A stretch of 64,000 bases of DNA from Hyphomonadaceae bacterium UBA7672. GTDB lineage: Bacteria > Pseudomonadota > Alphaproteobacteria > Caulobacterales > Hyphomonadaceae. Every line of letters begins with the position of its first letter. Position 1 is the stretch's first letter. Under the pieces are notes generated by a model. The model was not told where the DNA came from, searched no databases, and saw nothing but the letters and a program-made list of their open reading frames with translations. The DNA is taken from the NCBI GenBank assembly GCA_002483135.1, contig DLHI01000032.1, positions 26,499-90,498 of the forward strand, read 5' to 3'. Positions 43,131-51,082 of this stretch are shown here, piece by piece. Both the position numbers and the translations under genes were made by a program.

Positions 43131-44440
43131 GGTTCAGGCACTGGTTTCAAGAGATTGGCCGCCGATTTCGGCGGCTTTTCTTTTAGCGCCAACAGGTGGG
43201 GTGTGATCAACGGCAGGATCGCGACGGCAGAAATGCCGGAGCCGATGATGACGGTGTTCACGACGCCGATTGATTCCGCCACCCAGCCGGCAAGCAGTAT
43301 CGACGCCGTCATCCCTGCGCCGTTGACCACCTGGTTGAAACCGTTCGCGCGCGCCAGTTGATCGTCCGGCAACAGTCGCTGCTGCAGGCTCACCGACAGG
43401 ATGGTGAAAACCATGAGGCCGGCGTCGCCCAGTAGTTGCTGGCACACCATGAACAGCACGGCCCAGTCAGGCAACAGCGCCGCCGGGATCAGCATCAATG
43501 TTCCCATCGTGCTAATCACGAAGGACAGAACGATCGCCGGGCCATAGCCGAATGCCCGCGTCATTGGCTGCGCGCACGCGGTTCCGGCAAGCGCGCTTAT
43601 CCCGCCAACGGATATGATCACGCCCATCAGCGACGGACTCATTCCCAGCTCGCGCAGCATGAAGAGCGTGAACGTCGCAAAGAAGAAGCCGGCCGAGATG
43701 TACCAGAAGAAAGTTGCGGTCAGGATCGCGCGCATGGGGCGGCAGCGCCAGATGGCGAGGAAGCCGACAGAAATATCCCGCCGCAGGCGCACCAGTACGC
43801 GTTCGCCCTCGCCCTCCGCCTTGGCCGCGGCGTCCGGCTCCGTCTGCGCACGTGGAATGCGCCACAGCCAGAACGCCGACCACAGGAAGGTCAGCGCATC
43901 GGCCGCCATCGCGATAGGCGCTGTGAGCAAGTCGATCAGCACGCCCGCCACACCCGGTCCGCCAAGCTCGGCGAGCGATTCCGTTGCCTGCAGCCGCGCG
44001 TTCGCATCCACCAGTTGGTCATCCTTCACCAGGCGCGGCAGCACGGCGTTGTCGGCATTGGCGAACAGCGCGCTGGCCGCGCCTGCAATTGCCGCCAGCA
44101 CGCAGAGCAAGGGAAAGCTCAGCCACCCCATCAGCCACGCGATGGGCGCCGCAATCACCGCGACGAAACGAACGAGGTCCGTCGCAATCATCAGGCGCAC
44201 CTTGTTGGAGCGCTCGACAAGGCCGCCCAGCAGCAGGCCGGTCAGCACGTAGGGCGCATAAGTGAGGGCTGCGAGCACGGCGGCTTCCCACGGGCTGGCG
44301 GCAAGAAGGCCAACGGCGATGATGGGAATCGCAGTGCGGGTTATGCGGCTGCCGAACGCAGACAGGGTCTGCGCCGCCCACAAGCGGTTGAAACTGGCGT
44401 TGCCCCGCAGCGGCGAGGAGCGCCTCAGAAATTCGAGCAT
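43127..44440 (-). CDS. MFS exporter (DHA3/EntS-like)
   Basis: A 437-residue, 12-helix carrier: NRLWAAQTLSAFGSRITRTAIPIIAVGLLAASPWEAAVLAAL at the start, GLLLGGLVERSNKVRLMIATDLVRF as the loop-2 motif, and NADNAVLPRLVKDDQLVDANARLQATESLAELGGPGVAGVLI mid-way, all typical of the DHA3 multidrug/siderophore exporter group. The ATG is at 44440. Its 3' end overlaps secA by 4 bp and carries the secA terminator. The substrate is unknown. Confidence 0.88.
   Translation of the reverse strand: MLEFLRRSSPLRGNASFNRLWAAQTLSAFGSRITRTAIPIIAVGLLAASPWEAAVLAALTYAPYVLTGLLLGGLVERSNKVRLMIATDLVRFVAVIAAPIAWLMGWLSFPLLCVLAAIAGAASALFANADNAVLPRLVKDDQLVDANARLQATESLAELGGPGVAGVLIDLLTAPIAMAADALTFLWSAFWLWRIPRAQTEPDAAAKAEGEGERVLVRLRRDISVGFLAIWRCRPMRAILTATFFWYISAGFFFATFTLFMLRELGMSPSLMGVIISVGGISALAGTACAQPMTRAFGYGPAIVLSFVISTMGTLMLIPAALLPDWAVLFMVCQQLLGDAGLMVFTILSVSLQQRLLPDDQLARANGFNQVVNGAGMTASILLAGWVAESIGVVNTVIIGSGISAVAILPLITPHLLALKEKPPKSAANLLKPVPEP
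43158..43184 (+). terminator. secA Rho-independent terminator inside convergent gene
   Basis: An 8-bp stem (43158-43165 with 43168-43175), a 2-nt loop and the tail TTTTCTTTT on the plus strand, 27 bp after the secA stop. The same bases encode the C-terminal residues of the MFS exporter on the minus strand. Confidence 0.8.
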
Positions 44441-44674
44441 GGATATCTTCCAAATGGTTCGTCACGCGCACGCGTATTCGCGCGCAGCTACAGCACGACA
44501 GTGCCAGGCCGGGCAGGTTCCCGGCGCGAACTAGACGGTAACGACCCTCATGGGCGTCTCCAGCGGAAGAGGCGCGTCTTGTGATCTGGTTTCTCGGGGC
44601 CGTCAATCGACCGGAACCGTCAGGGACCGCGCCCGTTGCTCTCAAGTCACCCAACAAACGAGGAGCAAAAGGCC

Positions 44675-45115
44675 ATGGGCCACACGCGAAAGACGGAACA
44701 GGAACCGGAAAAGCAGCTGTGGGAACAGCTCGACAAGGTGCGCGCGGGAATGCTGGGCATCGAAGGGTCACACAACCACATGCAACCCATGGCGCATCAG
44801 GCGGATCAGGACGGCCACGCCTGCCTGATGGGTGAGCTCAGCGAGAGCCGCGACAGATCCAAGGTCGATGCATACTGGAACGATCACGTCGCTGCTTGGT
44901 GGACATCGAAGAGCGATCCGGATATCGCCCTCCTCGAATTCGATCTGCTGGATGCCGCTATTTGGGCCTCAACGAAGAAGCCGATCCGTTATGCCTGGGA
45001 AATCCAGAGCGCGAAGGATTCGCCGAAGGAGCCGGACCTAGGCGCCCGCGCCCATCTCGATTTCACGCAACCCAGGGACGCGCCGGGCCGTGAGGAAAGC
45101 GGCAAGCGGAACTGA
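44675..45115 (+). CDS. Shortened general-stress FMN-barrel protein (PNPOx-like)
   Basis: A 146-residue relative of general stress protein 26/pyridoxamine-phosphate-oxidase-like split barrels. The N-terminal LWEQLDKVRAGMLGIEGSHNHMQPMAHQADQD and the C-terminal GELSESRDRSKVDAYWNDHVAAWW, ALLEFDLLDAAIWAST and PDLGARAHLDF match the family order I know. The central strands (usually WF.T..D.LV...A..F through HDY) are missing between Asp and HACL, about 30 residues, in frame. This would remove much of the FMN pocket. The ATG at 44675 has AGGAG. It may be a degenerate or repurposed copy. Confidence 0.7.
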   Translation: MGHTRKTEQEPEKQLWEQLDKVRAGMLGIEGSHNHMQPMAHQADQDGHACLMGELSESRDRSKVDAYWNDHVAAWWTSKSDPDIALLEFDLLDAAIWASTKKPIRYAWEIQSAKDSPKEPDLGARAHLDFTQPRDAPGREESGKRN

Positions 45116-45122
45116 GACGGAT

Positions 45123-46076
45123 CTACGCCAGGCCTTCGCGGCCGATAGCGTAGAAGCGGTCCTTGCGCTGAGCACGCAGGTCGTCGGGTGACATGCCGTC
45201 GAGCACCTTGAGCTGGGCCTCGATGGCGTCGCCCACTTTCTCGATCGCGGTCTTGGGATCGCGATGGGCGCCGCCCATCGGCTCGGGCACGACGGCGTCG
45301 ACGATCTTGAACTTGAAGAGATCCTGCGCCGTGATCTTCATCGCTTCGGCCGTGTCCTTGGCGCGCTTGGCGTCGTGGAACAGGATGGAGGCCGCGCCTT
45401 CCGGCGAGATCACCGAATAGACCGCATGCTCCATCATGAGCACCTTGTTGCCCGAGGCGAGCGCCACCGCGCCGCCCGAACCGCCCTCGCCCACGATCAC
45501 GGAGATCATCGGCGTATCGAGCGTTAGGCAAGCCTCGATCGCACGCGCCAGCGCTTCCGCTTGTCCACGTTCCTCGCCGCCCTTGCCCGGGAAGGCGCCT
45601 GATGTATCCACCAGCGCGATCACCGGCAGGCCAAAACGGCCAGCCAGTTCGATCAGGCGCACAGCCTTGCGATAGCCTTCCGGCTTGCCCATTCCGAAAT
45701 TGTGTTTGAGGCGCGTCTGCGTATCGCGGCCCTTCTCATGGCCGATGACGACAACAGGCTTACCACGGAATCGCGCGAGGCCGCCGAGGATGGCGTCGTC
45801 GTTCATGAACTTGCGGTCGCCGGCCAGCTCGACGAACTCGTCGAACAGCTGCTCGACATAATCGAGGAAGTGCGGCCGCTCGGGATGACGGGCGACCTGA
45901 GTCTTCTGCCAGGCGGTGAGGTGCGTGTAGATCTGCTCGAGCTGCTTCGTCGCCTTCTCGCGCAGCTTGGTCACCTCGTCCTCCACCGCGGCCCCGCCTG
46001 CGGCTTCGAGTTCGGCGATCTTCTTTTCGAGATCCGCGACGGGTTTCTCGAATTCGAGGTAGGTGGAAACGGCCAT
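45123..46076 (-). CDS. accA: Acetyl-CoA carboxylase carboxyltransferase subunit alpha
   Basis: A 317-residue subunit that transfers carboxyl from biotin to acetyl-CoA in fatty-acid synthesis. Typical N-terminal coiled region (YLEFEKPVADLEKKIAELE), then GDRKFMNDDAILGGLARFRG, GHEKGRDTQTRLKHNFGMGKPEGYRKA, IALVDTSGAFPGKGGEERGQ and EGGSGGAVAL with the oxyanion-forming glycines. The ATG at 46076 has GGAG; the extension to 46142 lacks family similarity. Confidence 0.97.
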   Translation of the reverse strand: MAVSTYLEFEKPVADLEKKIAELEAAGGAAVEDEVTKLREKATKQLEQIYTHLTAWQKTQVARHPERPHFLDYVEQLFDEFVELAGDRKFMNDDAILGGLARFRGKPVVVIGHEKGRDTQTRLKHNFGMGKPEGYRKAVRLIELAGRFGLPVIALVDTSGAFPGKGGEERGQAEALARAIEACLTLDTPMISVIVGEGGSGGAVALASGNKVLMMEHAVYSVISPEGAASILFHDAKRAKDTAEAMKITAQDLFKFKIVDAVVPEPMGGAHRDPKTAIEKVGDAIEAQLKVLDGMSPDDLRAQRKDRFYAIGREGLA

Positions 46077-46177
46077 GGGGGAGGCTCCGAATCTGTACCG
46101 GCCACATACTCCGCACATCCCCGGCCCGCAAGCGCGGAGCATGCAAGCACCTGAACTGATTTAGGATTTTGCCTGTT

Positions 46178-46993
46178 CTAGAGCCGGAAGACGCCTTCGA
46201 TCACGGTCCGCGCACGCCCGATCAGCTTCACCCGCTCGCCCACGAGGCGTGTGGTGATGTGCGCACCGCGCCCGGGATAGGCCTGGAAGCAATTGAGTTC
46301 CGGCTTGCCCAGCGCCTTGGTGAAGTACGGCGCGATGATGCAGTGGGCCGAGCCGGTGGCCGGGTCTTCGGGAATGCCCGACCCTGGCGCAAAGAAGCGC
46401 GACACCACGTCGAAGCCTTCGGAGGCGCCCGGCGCCGCGCAGACGAGATTGCCGCGCCCGCCAGTCGCCCCGCCCGAGATCTGGTTGACCCGCACAAGGT
46501 CAGGCCTGAGCGCGCGAACCTGCTGCGGCGTTTCGAAGATCGCCATCAGATACGGTCCCGCCACGACTCGCGAAGGCGTTGCCCCCAGCGCATCAGCCAG
46601 CACTTCCGGCATCGGCACGTCGCGCGGCGGCTGGGCCGGGAAATCCATCTCGAGCCGGCCATCCGCCAGCCGCTTCACTGTCAGCCTGCCCGACTTCGTG
46701 TCGAACCCGATCTCGGGTCCATCGAAGCCAAGATGGGCATACAGCGCATGCGCGCTCGCCAGCGTGGCGTGACCGCACAGCGGCACTTCGAGCAACGGCG
46801 TGAACCAGCGCAGGTCCCACACGCCGGGCGCTTTCGCCACGACAAAGGCCGTCTCGGCGAGATTGTTCTCGGCGGCGATGGCCAGCATCACATCATCCGC
46901 CAGGAACGCATCCAGCGGCATCACGGCAGCAGGACCGCCAGCCATCGCGCGCTCGGCAAACGCATCGATCTGGAAGAAGCGATATTCGGCCAT
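46178..46993 (-). CDS. PhzF-family isomerase
   Basis: A 271-residue PhzF/diaminopimelate-epimerase-fold protein. It shows RFFQIDAFAERAMAGGPAAV at the start, the catalytic Glu in NNLAETAFV (about residue 47), RWFTPLLEVPLCGHATLASAHAL and the C-terminal EDPATGSAHC. Substrates of most members are unknown; PhzF itself isomerises a phenazine precursor, but no phenazine genes are nearby. The ATG has GAGG upstream. Confidence 0.9.
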   Translation of the reverse strand: MAEYRFFQIDAFAERAMAGGPAAVMPLDAFLADDVMLAIAAENNLAETAFVVAKAPGVWDLRWFTPLLEVPLCGHATLASAHALYAHLGFDGPEIGFDTKSGRLTVKRLADGRLEMDFPAQPPRDVPMPEVLADALGATPSRVVAGPYLMAIFETPQQVRALRPDLVRVNQISGGATGGRGNLVCAAPGASEGFDVVSRFFAPGSGIPEDPATGSAHCIIAPYFTKALGKPELNCFQAYPGRGAHITTRLVGERVKLIGRARTVIEGVFRL

Positions 46994-47095
46994 GGGCGTA
47001 TCCTCGAACAGGCCCGCCGGTGTAGGCCGAGCTGGGCATGCCGCGAAACGATATCTTCTCAGCGTTCGATTAGCTGCTCTGCCAGTCCCGCCGTA

Positions 47096-47956
47096 TCAAC
47101 CCGGCCGCCACTTCGCGAACATGCTCGCAAACGCTTCCGGATCGCGCGAGGGCCAGCCATGATCAACCGGCCCATTGCCCTGCCCCAGGCCCGGCGCACG
47201 TTTGATCGCCTCGACCAGATAGGCGCGCGACAACGCCACCGCATCCGTCAGCGAGAGCCCGCGCGCAAGCCCCGCAGCGATCCCCGAGGCAAGCGTGCAG
47301 CCTGTACCATGCGTCGCCTTCGTCTCGATGCGCGGGCCGTCGAAGAAATGCTCGCCCGTTTGCGTCGCCAGCACGTCGACGATGACATCGCCCGGCACGT
47401 GCCCGCCCTTCACCAGCGCCGCGACAGCGCCCATCTCCAGCAGCTTTTCCGCCGCCCGGCGCTGTCCGTTCAGGCCATCAACAGCCTTGCCGGTCAGCAC
47501 TTCGGCCTCCGGCGCGTTCGGCGTGACCAGGGCAGCGCCCGGGATCATCAGTCGCCGCACGGCGTCCACCGCGCCCTGCGGCAGCAGCACATCGCCCGAT
47601 GTCGCCACCATGACCGGATCGATCACGCGCGGAATGCTCGCAGCGATCTCCTCGAACGCCTCGGCGATGGTCTCGACCAGCGCCTTGTCGCCAAGCATGC
47701 CGGTCTTCAGCACGTCTGCGCCGATGTCCCTCAGCACCGCGTCCATCTGCGCGCGCACCGCCTTGGGCGGTGTCGCCACAACGCCCGATACGCCAAGCGT
47801 GTTCTGGATGGTTATAGCGGTGATCGCCGTCGCCGCATAACCACCCAGCGTGGTCACAGTCTTGATATCGGCCTGGACGCCGGCGCCGCCGCCAGAGTCT
47901 GATCCGGCGATGATCAGCACGCGGCCCTTGGGCTTGTCGGAGGTGGTCTGGCTCAT
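47096..47956 (-). CDS. thiD: Hydroxymethylpyrimidine (phosphate) kinase
   Basis: A 286-residue ribokinase-fold enzyme of thiamine synthesis and salvage. The substrate block IAGSDSGGGAGVQADIKT at the N-terminus, the conserved GGYAATAITAITIQNT, MVATSGDVLLPQ and the ATP/anion-hole GTGCTLASGIAAGLARG block are complete. No TPP riboswitch is visible; the upstream gap to DUF3291 is only 17 bp, so it is probably co-transcribed with that gene. Confidence 0.95.
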   Translation of the reverse strand: MSQTTSDKPKGRVLIIAGSDSGGGAGVQADIKTVTTLGGYAATAITAITIQNTLGVSGVVATPPKAVRAQMDAVLRDIGADVLKTGMLGDKALVETIAEAFEEIAASIPRVIDPVMVATSGDVLLPQGAVDAVRRLMIPGAALVTPNAPEAEVLTGKAVDGLNGQRRAAEKLLEMGAVAALVKGGHVPGDVIVDVLATQTGEHFFDGPRIETKATHGTGCTLASGIAAGLARGLSLTDAVALSRAYLVEAIKRAPGLGQGNGPVDHGWPSRDPEAFASMFAKWRPG

Positions 47957-47973
47957 CGCGCCCTATTAGCGGC

Positions 47974-48417
47974 TCATGACGGCGGAGGGAACAGCGTCCT
48001 GAAGTCAAACGCATCGGCCGTAGGGCCTAGCCGTTCGATCAGGTCCAGCCGTGCGCGCGCTTCACGCAGGCCAGGGGTCGTCCCCGCTGGAACCCACCAG
48101 ATTGCGAGATAGGCCGGCAGATCGACGAACCATTCTTTCCGCCGCCGCATCACGCCGCGATGCGTGTGGTTGCGATAGGCGAACGCCGCCAGGTGATCGA
48201 GGCTTTCCCACACGGTCAGGTTGATCGTCACGTCCGGGTCCGCGAAGATGGAGAAGTCAGCGTTCTCCCCTTCGCCGATCATGCGCCAGACAAAGCCCGG
48301 CGAAGCCTCCGCCAGCGCATTGACCTCGTCCAGCGCCGCCTCGAAATCGGCATTGACGGAAGAGCCCCGCGCGACGCGGAACTTCGCGATGTTGATCTGC
48401 GCGATATGCCAGTCCAC
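47974..48417 (-). CDS. DUF3291 protein
   Basis: A 147-residue DUF3291 protein: HIAQINIAKFRV at the start, ASPGFVWRMIGEGENA, VTINLTVWESLDHLAAFAYRNHTHRGVMRRRKEWF and a late YLAIWWVPAGTTPGLREAR. The fold resembles antibiotic-biosynthesis monooxygenase-like ferredoxin folds, with no known function. The start is a GTG at 48415-48417 with a weak site. It lies upstream of thiD. Confidence 0.85.
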   Translation of the reverse strand: MDWHIAQINIAKFRVARGSSVNADFEAALDEVNALAEASPGFVWRMIGEGENADFSIFADPDVTINLTVWESLDHLAAFAYRNHTHRGVMRRRKEWFVDLPAYLAIWWVPAGTTPGLREARARLDLIERLGPTADAFDFRTLFPPPS

Positions 48418-48473
48418 GCCTGTTCACTCTGCCTGCGCGCCGATACCTTGCGACAGAGAGACCGGAGACGGCA

Positions 48474-48764
48474 ATGGCCAGACAGCCAACGCAGCGCACA
48501 TGCCCGAAAGGCCATTCCTATGTGAAGAGCACGGACTGCCCGACATGCCCGGCATGCGAAGCAGAGAAGGCAAAGGCCGGGTTCTTCGTCGATGGGCTGA
48601 GCGCTCCGGCGCGCCGCGCACTTCAGGGCGCAGGCATCACCTCGGTCAAGACGCTGGCGCGGTATAGCGAGGCCGACATTCTCGCCCTGCACGGCATAGG
48701 CCCCAGCGCGCTGCCGAAGCTTCGCGCTGCGCTGAAGGCTGCCGGCCTTGCTTTCAGGACCTGA
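48474..48764 (+). CDS. Small zinc-ribbon protein with RNA-polymerase alphaCTD-like HhH domain
   Basis: A 96-residue protein. Residues 10-28 hold a CPKGHSYVKSTDCPTCPAC cluster of four cysteines plus a His, a likely zinc site. Residues 38-93 (LSAPARRALQGAGITSVKTLARYSEADILALHGIGPSALPKLRAAL) form a helix-hairpin-helix like the C-terminal domain of RNA polymerase alpha. Related stand-alone proteins exist without a known role. The ATG has GGAG 6 bases upstream. It abuts the convergent secreted-protein gene with no gap. Confidence 0.8.
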   Translation: MARQPTQRTCPKGHSYVKSTDCPTCPACEAEKAKAGFFVDGLSAPARRALQGAGITSVKTLARYSEADILALHGIGPSALPKLRAALKAAGLAFRT

Positions 48765-49514
48765 TCAGGGGCGCGGCCGCGGCGCCGGTGAAGGCGCAGC
48801 GCCCGGCAGGTCCGGCATGCCCTTGTAGAAAGTGTCGAGCGTTACCTGCGCGATGGCGGCGCCGAAATCGGCGATGCCCATCTTCCTGTAGTGCTCGAGC
48901 ACGAAGATGCATTTCTTGTCGCCGACCAGCAGGTCGGCTCCGAGATCAGGAATCTCCTTCGCTTCGCGCCATTCGAACCGGCCATAGAGCGCCACGCCGC
49001 AGACCTTGAAGTTCAAGCCGCCGCACGCCTTGAAGTAGTCGTCGTTCCGCACGTCATCGAGAAAGGGCGTCACATCGACGAAGATGAACGGCATGATCAG
49101 CTTGTCCATGTGCTTGTTCTCGTCGAGCGTCTTGAAGATCTCGATCTGCCGGCCGTCGATCAACGCTGGCCAGCCCATGTTCTGACGGTAACCCGCGATG
49201 GTGGCGACCGGCTTGCCGATGATGTCGGCGGCCTTGTCGTAGTGGCAGATGGAATCGACATGCGCCTGCAGCCGCTCGAACTCGATGGCGGCGTAGTCCT
49301 TGCCGTCAAAGCTCTGGGTCTTGGCGTCCTTGAGGATGCCGTCGCCCCACTGACCCGTCGGGATATCGGGTAGCGGGGTGGTGTATTTGCCAGAGGCCGC
49401 CGGCGTGGTGGGCTTGGGTGCGGTGGATGTGGGCGGCTTTGGCGGATCGGGCGTCTGTGCGCTGGCTGCGCCAACCGCCAGAAATGACGCCAGAATTGCT
49501 GCGACCAGACGCAT
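48765..49514 (-). CDS. Secreted protein of unknown function
   Basis: 249 residues with a clear Sec signal (MRLVAAILASFLAVGAASA/QT), a Pro/Thr-rich linker to about residue 40, a globular part with several Cys (SICHYDK, KACGGLNFKVCG, KKCIFV) and a Pro/Ala-rich C-terminus. The cysteines suggest disulfides in the periplasm. I recognise no family. The ATG at 49514 follows GGAGGGG closely. Confidence 0.65.
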   Translation of the reverse strand: MRLVAAILASFLAVGAASAQTPDPPKPPTSTAPKPTTPAASGKYTTPLPDIPTGQWGDGILKDAKTQSFDGKDYAAIEFERLQAHVDSICHYDKAADIIGKPVATIAGYRQNMGWPALIDGRQIEIFKTLDENKHMDKLIMPFIFVDVTPFLDDVRNDDYFKACGGLNFKVCGVALYGRFEWREAKEIPDLGADLLVGDKKCIFVLEHYRKMGIADFGAAIAQVTLDTFYKGMPDLPGAAPSPAPRPRP

Positions 49515-49595
49515 CGTCCCCTCCGCGCGGCCCCCCTCCCACGGGATTGCCTCATCCAGTAGGCGCAGGGCGACGGGAAAGGGGGACAGTCGCGC

Positions 49596-50552
49596 CTAGC
49601 CGCTCGTCAGCGACACGAACACGTCTTCGAGGTCTGGCTCTTCCGTCGCAAGATCACCGATGCCGACATTGGCTTCGCGCAGGCGCCTCAGAAGCTGCTC
49701 GATCGTCTGCTCGCCGACCTTGTAGGTGATCGCCAGCTGGCCATCCTTGCGCAGCGCAGGGGCGAGATCGGAGAGCGCGGCCGGAACCGCATCCAGGGCC
49801 TGCTCGGGGCGCACCACCAGCGTCTTCTGGTTCATCCGCTTCAGCAGCTTCGGCGTCGGCTCACACGCCACGACTTGGCCGTGGTTCACGATGGCGATCT
49901 GGTCGCACATCTCCTGTGCTTCCTCGAGATAGTGCGTGGTCAGCACGATGGTGACGCCCTGCGCGTTCAGCCTGCGCACATACTCCCACAGCGACCGGCG
50001 CAGCTCGACATCGACGCCTGCGGTCGGCTCGTCGAGGATCAGGATGGGCGGGGAATGCACCATCGCCTTGGCGACCATCAGGCGGCGCTTCATGCCGCCA
50101 GACAGCTGGCGCACATAAGCGTTCTTCTTGTCGCCCAGGCCGAGTGCGTCGAGGATTTCATCCGTCCGCCGCTCCGCCGCTGGCACGCCATAGAAGCCAG
50201 CCATCAGCTCCATGGTTTCGCGTGGCGTGAAGAACGGGTCCATGTTGATTTCCTGCGGCACGACGCCCAGCGCGGCGCGGCTCTCGCGCGGCTTCTTGTC
50301 GGCGTCGATGCCCCAGATCTTCACCGTGCCCGAGCTCTTGTTCACGAGGCCGGCAAGGATGTTGATGAAGGTGGATTTTCCCGCCCCGTTCGGTCCCAGC
50401 AGGCCGAAGATCGACCCCCGGGGAATCTGCAGGTCGATGCCCTTCAGCGCCTGCTTGGCAGGCATCTTCTTGGAGGCGGCGTAGGTCTTGGTGAGCCCCG
50501 TCGCCTCGATGGCGTACAGCGGCAGGCTGGAAGCGGTACTGGCGTCGGCCAA
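49596..50552 (-). CDS. ABC transporter ATP-binding protein (YadG-like)
   Basis: An ATPase of about 318 residues: Walker A GPNGAGKST, Q-loop VVPQEIN, signature LSGGMKRR, Walker B LILDEPTAGVD and switch His in LTTHYLEEA. A C-terminal extension of about 80 residues (PKLLKRMNQKTLVV to the end) is typical of ABC-2 exporters of the YadG type. No permease is adjacent; the YadH-like permease at 26536-27378 is a candidate partner. The start is uncertain: TTG 50552 has an AGGA site, while ATG 50582 and ATG 50606 have none. Confidence 0.88.
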   Translation of the reverse strand: MADASTASSLPLYAIEATGLTKTYAASKKMPAKQALKGIDLQIPRGSIFGLLGPNGAGKSTFINILAGLVNKSSGTVKIWGIDADKKPRESRAALGVVPQEINMDPFFTPRETMELMAGFYGVPAAERRTDEILDALGLGDKKNAYVRQLSGGMKRRLMVAKAMVHSPPILILDEPTAGVDVELRRSLWEYVRRLNAQGVTIVLTTHYLEEAQEMCDQIAIVNHGQVVACEPTPKLLKRMNQKTLVVRPEQALDAVPAALSDLAPALRKDGQLAITYKVGEQTIEQLLRRLREANVGIGDLATEEPDLEDVFVSLTSG

Positions 50553-50660
50553 GGGATACGTCCTGAGGGAGAGCCGCCGCATTGACGGCTGGCAGGGGCG
50601 AACCATAGGTAGGGCGCAATCCGGCGCACCGCAAATCAGCTAGCCTGACAAGAGGATAAG

Positions 50661-50915
50661 ATGGGCTCACCCCCCGGCAAGAACTCGCCTCCCGCCTCCG
50701 AACTGGCCCCGCCGATTCCCGAGAGCCAGCGTCGGTTCATGGACAATCCCGAGATCGTGGTGGTCGCCACCAAGAAGGTCGCCTGCGATGGCGGCGGCGG
50801 TGCGCTGGGCCATCCCAAGGTCTGGTACGACATGTCGGAGTCGGATTTCGTCGAGTGCAAGTACTGCGACCGCGTCTTTGCACTGAAGGGCGGCAGCCGC
50901 GACCCCGGCAAATAG
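50661..50915 (+). CDS. Zinc-finger protein, NDUFS6-like
   Basis: An 84-residue protein ending in the CHCC zinc-finger pattern: ACDGGGGALGHPKVWYDMSESDFVECKYCDRVFAL. This matches the mitochondrial complex I subunit NDUFS6 and its alphaproteobacterial homologues, which are associated with complex I. The N-terminal 30 residues are Pro/Ser-rich. The ATG has AGAGG upstream. Confidence 0.88.
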   Translation: MGSPPGKNSPPASELAPPIPESQRRFMDNPEIVVVATKKVACDGGGGALGHPKVWYDMSESDFVECKYCDRVFALKGGSRDPGK

Positions 50916-50917
50916 CC

Positions 50918-50957
50918 TGTAACGCGCGTGTAACGCACTGAAACTGCGGCTGTTACG
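50918..50957 (+). promoter_or_regulatory. Phased TGTAACG repeats upstream of second TonB receptor
   Basis: TGTAACG at 50918-50924 and 50929-50935, and the variant TGTTACG at 50951-50957. The start-to-start distances are 11 and 22 bp, so all three face the same side of the helix. The 7+4 layout is that of PhoB-type direct repeats. The same heptamer precedes the TonB receptor at 16227. Confidence 0.55.
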
Positions 50958-51082
50958 GTTATTCACCTGCCGCAGGCCTCTAATCTCCTTCACAGACCCC
51001 GCTGTCTTGGCCTACGCCGAGGCCGCCTGATACCAACTGGTACGATAAACCAGCGGGCGTCCGAGTGTGGAGGAAGCCTCGA

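Noticed and set aside
46994..47095. tRNA-like GTTCGA stretch between phzF and thiD
   Set aside because: No acceptor stem, anticodon arm or CCA context could be folded; chance match.
46169..47902. 577-codon plus-strand frame across phzF and thiD
   Set aside because: Antisense to two clear enzymes, Arg/His-rich composition typical of shadow frames.
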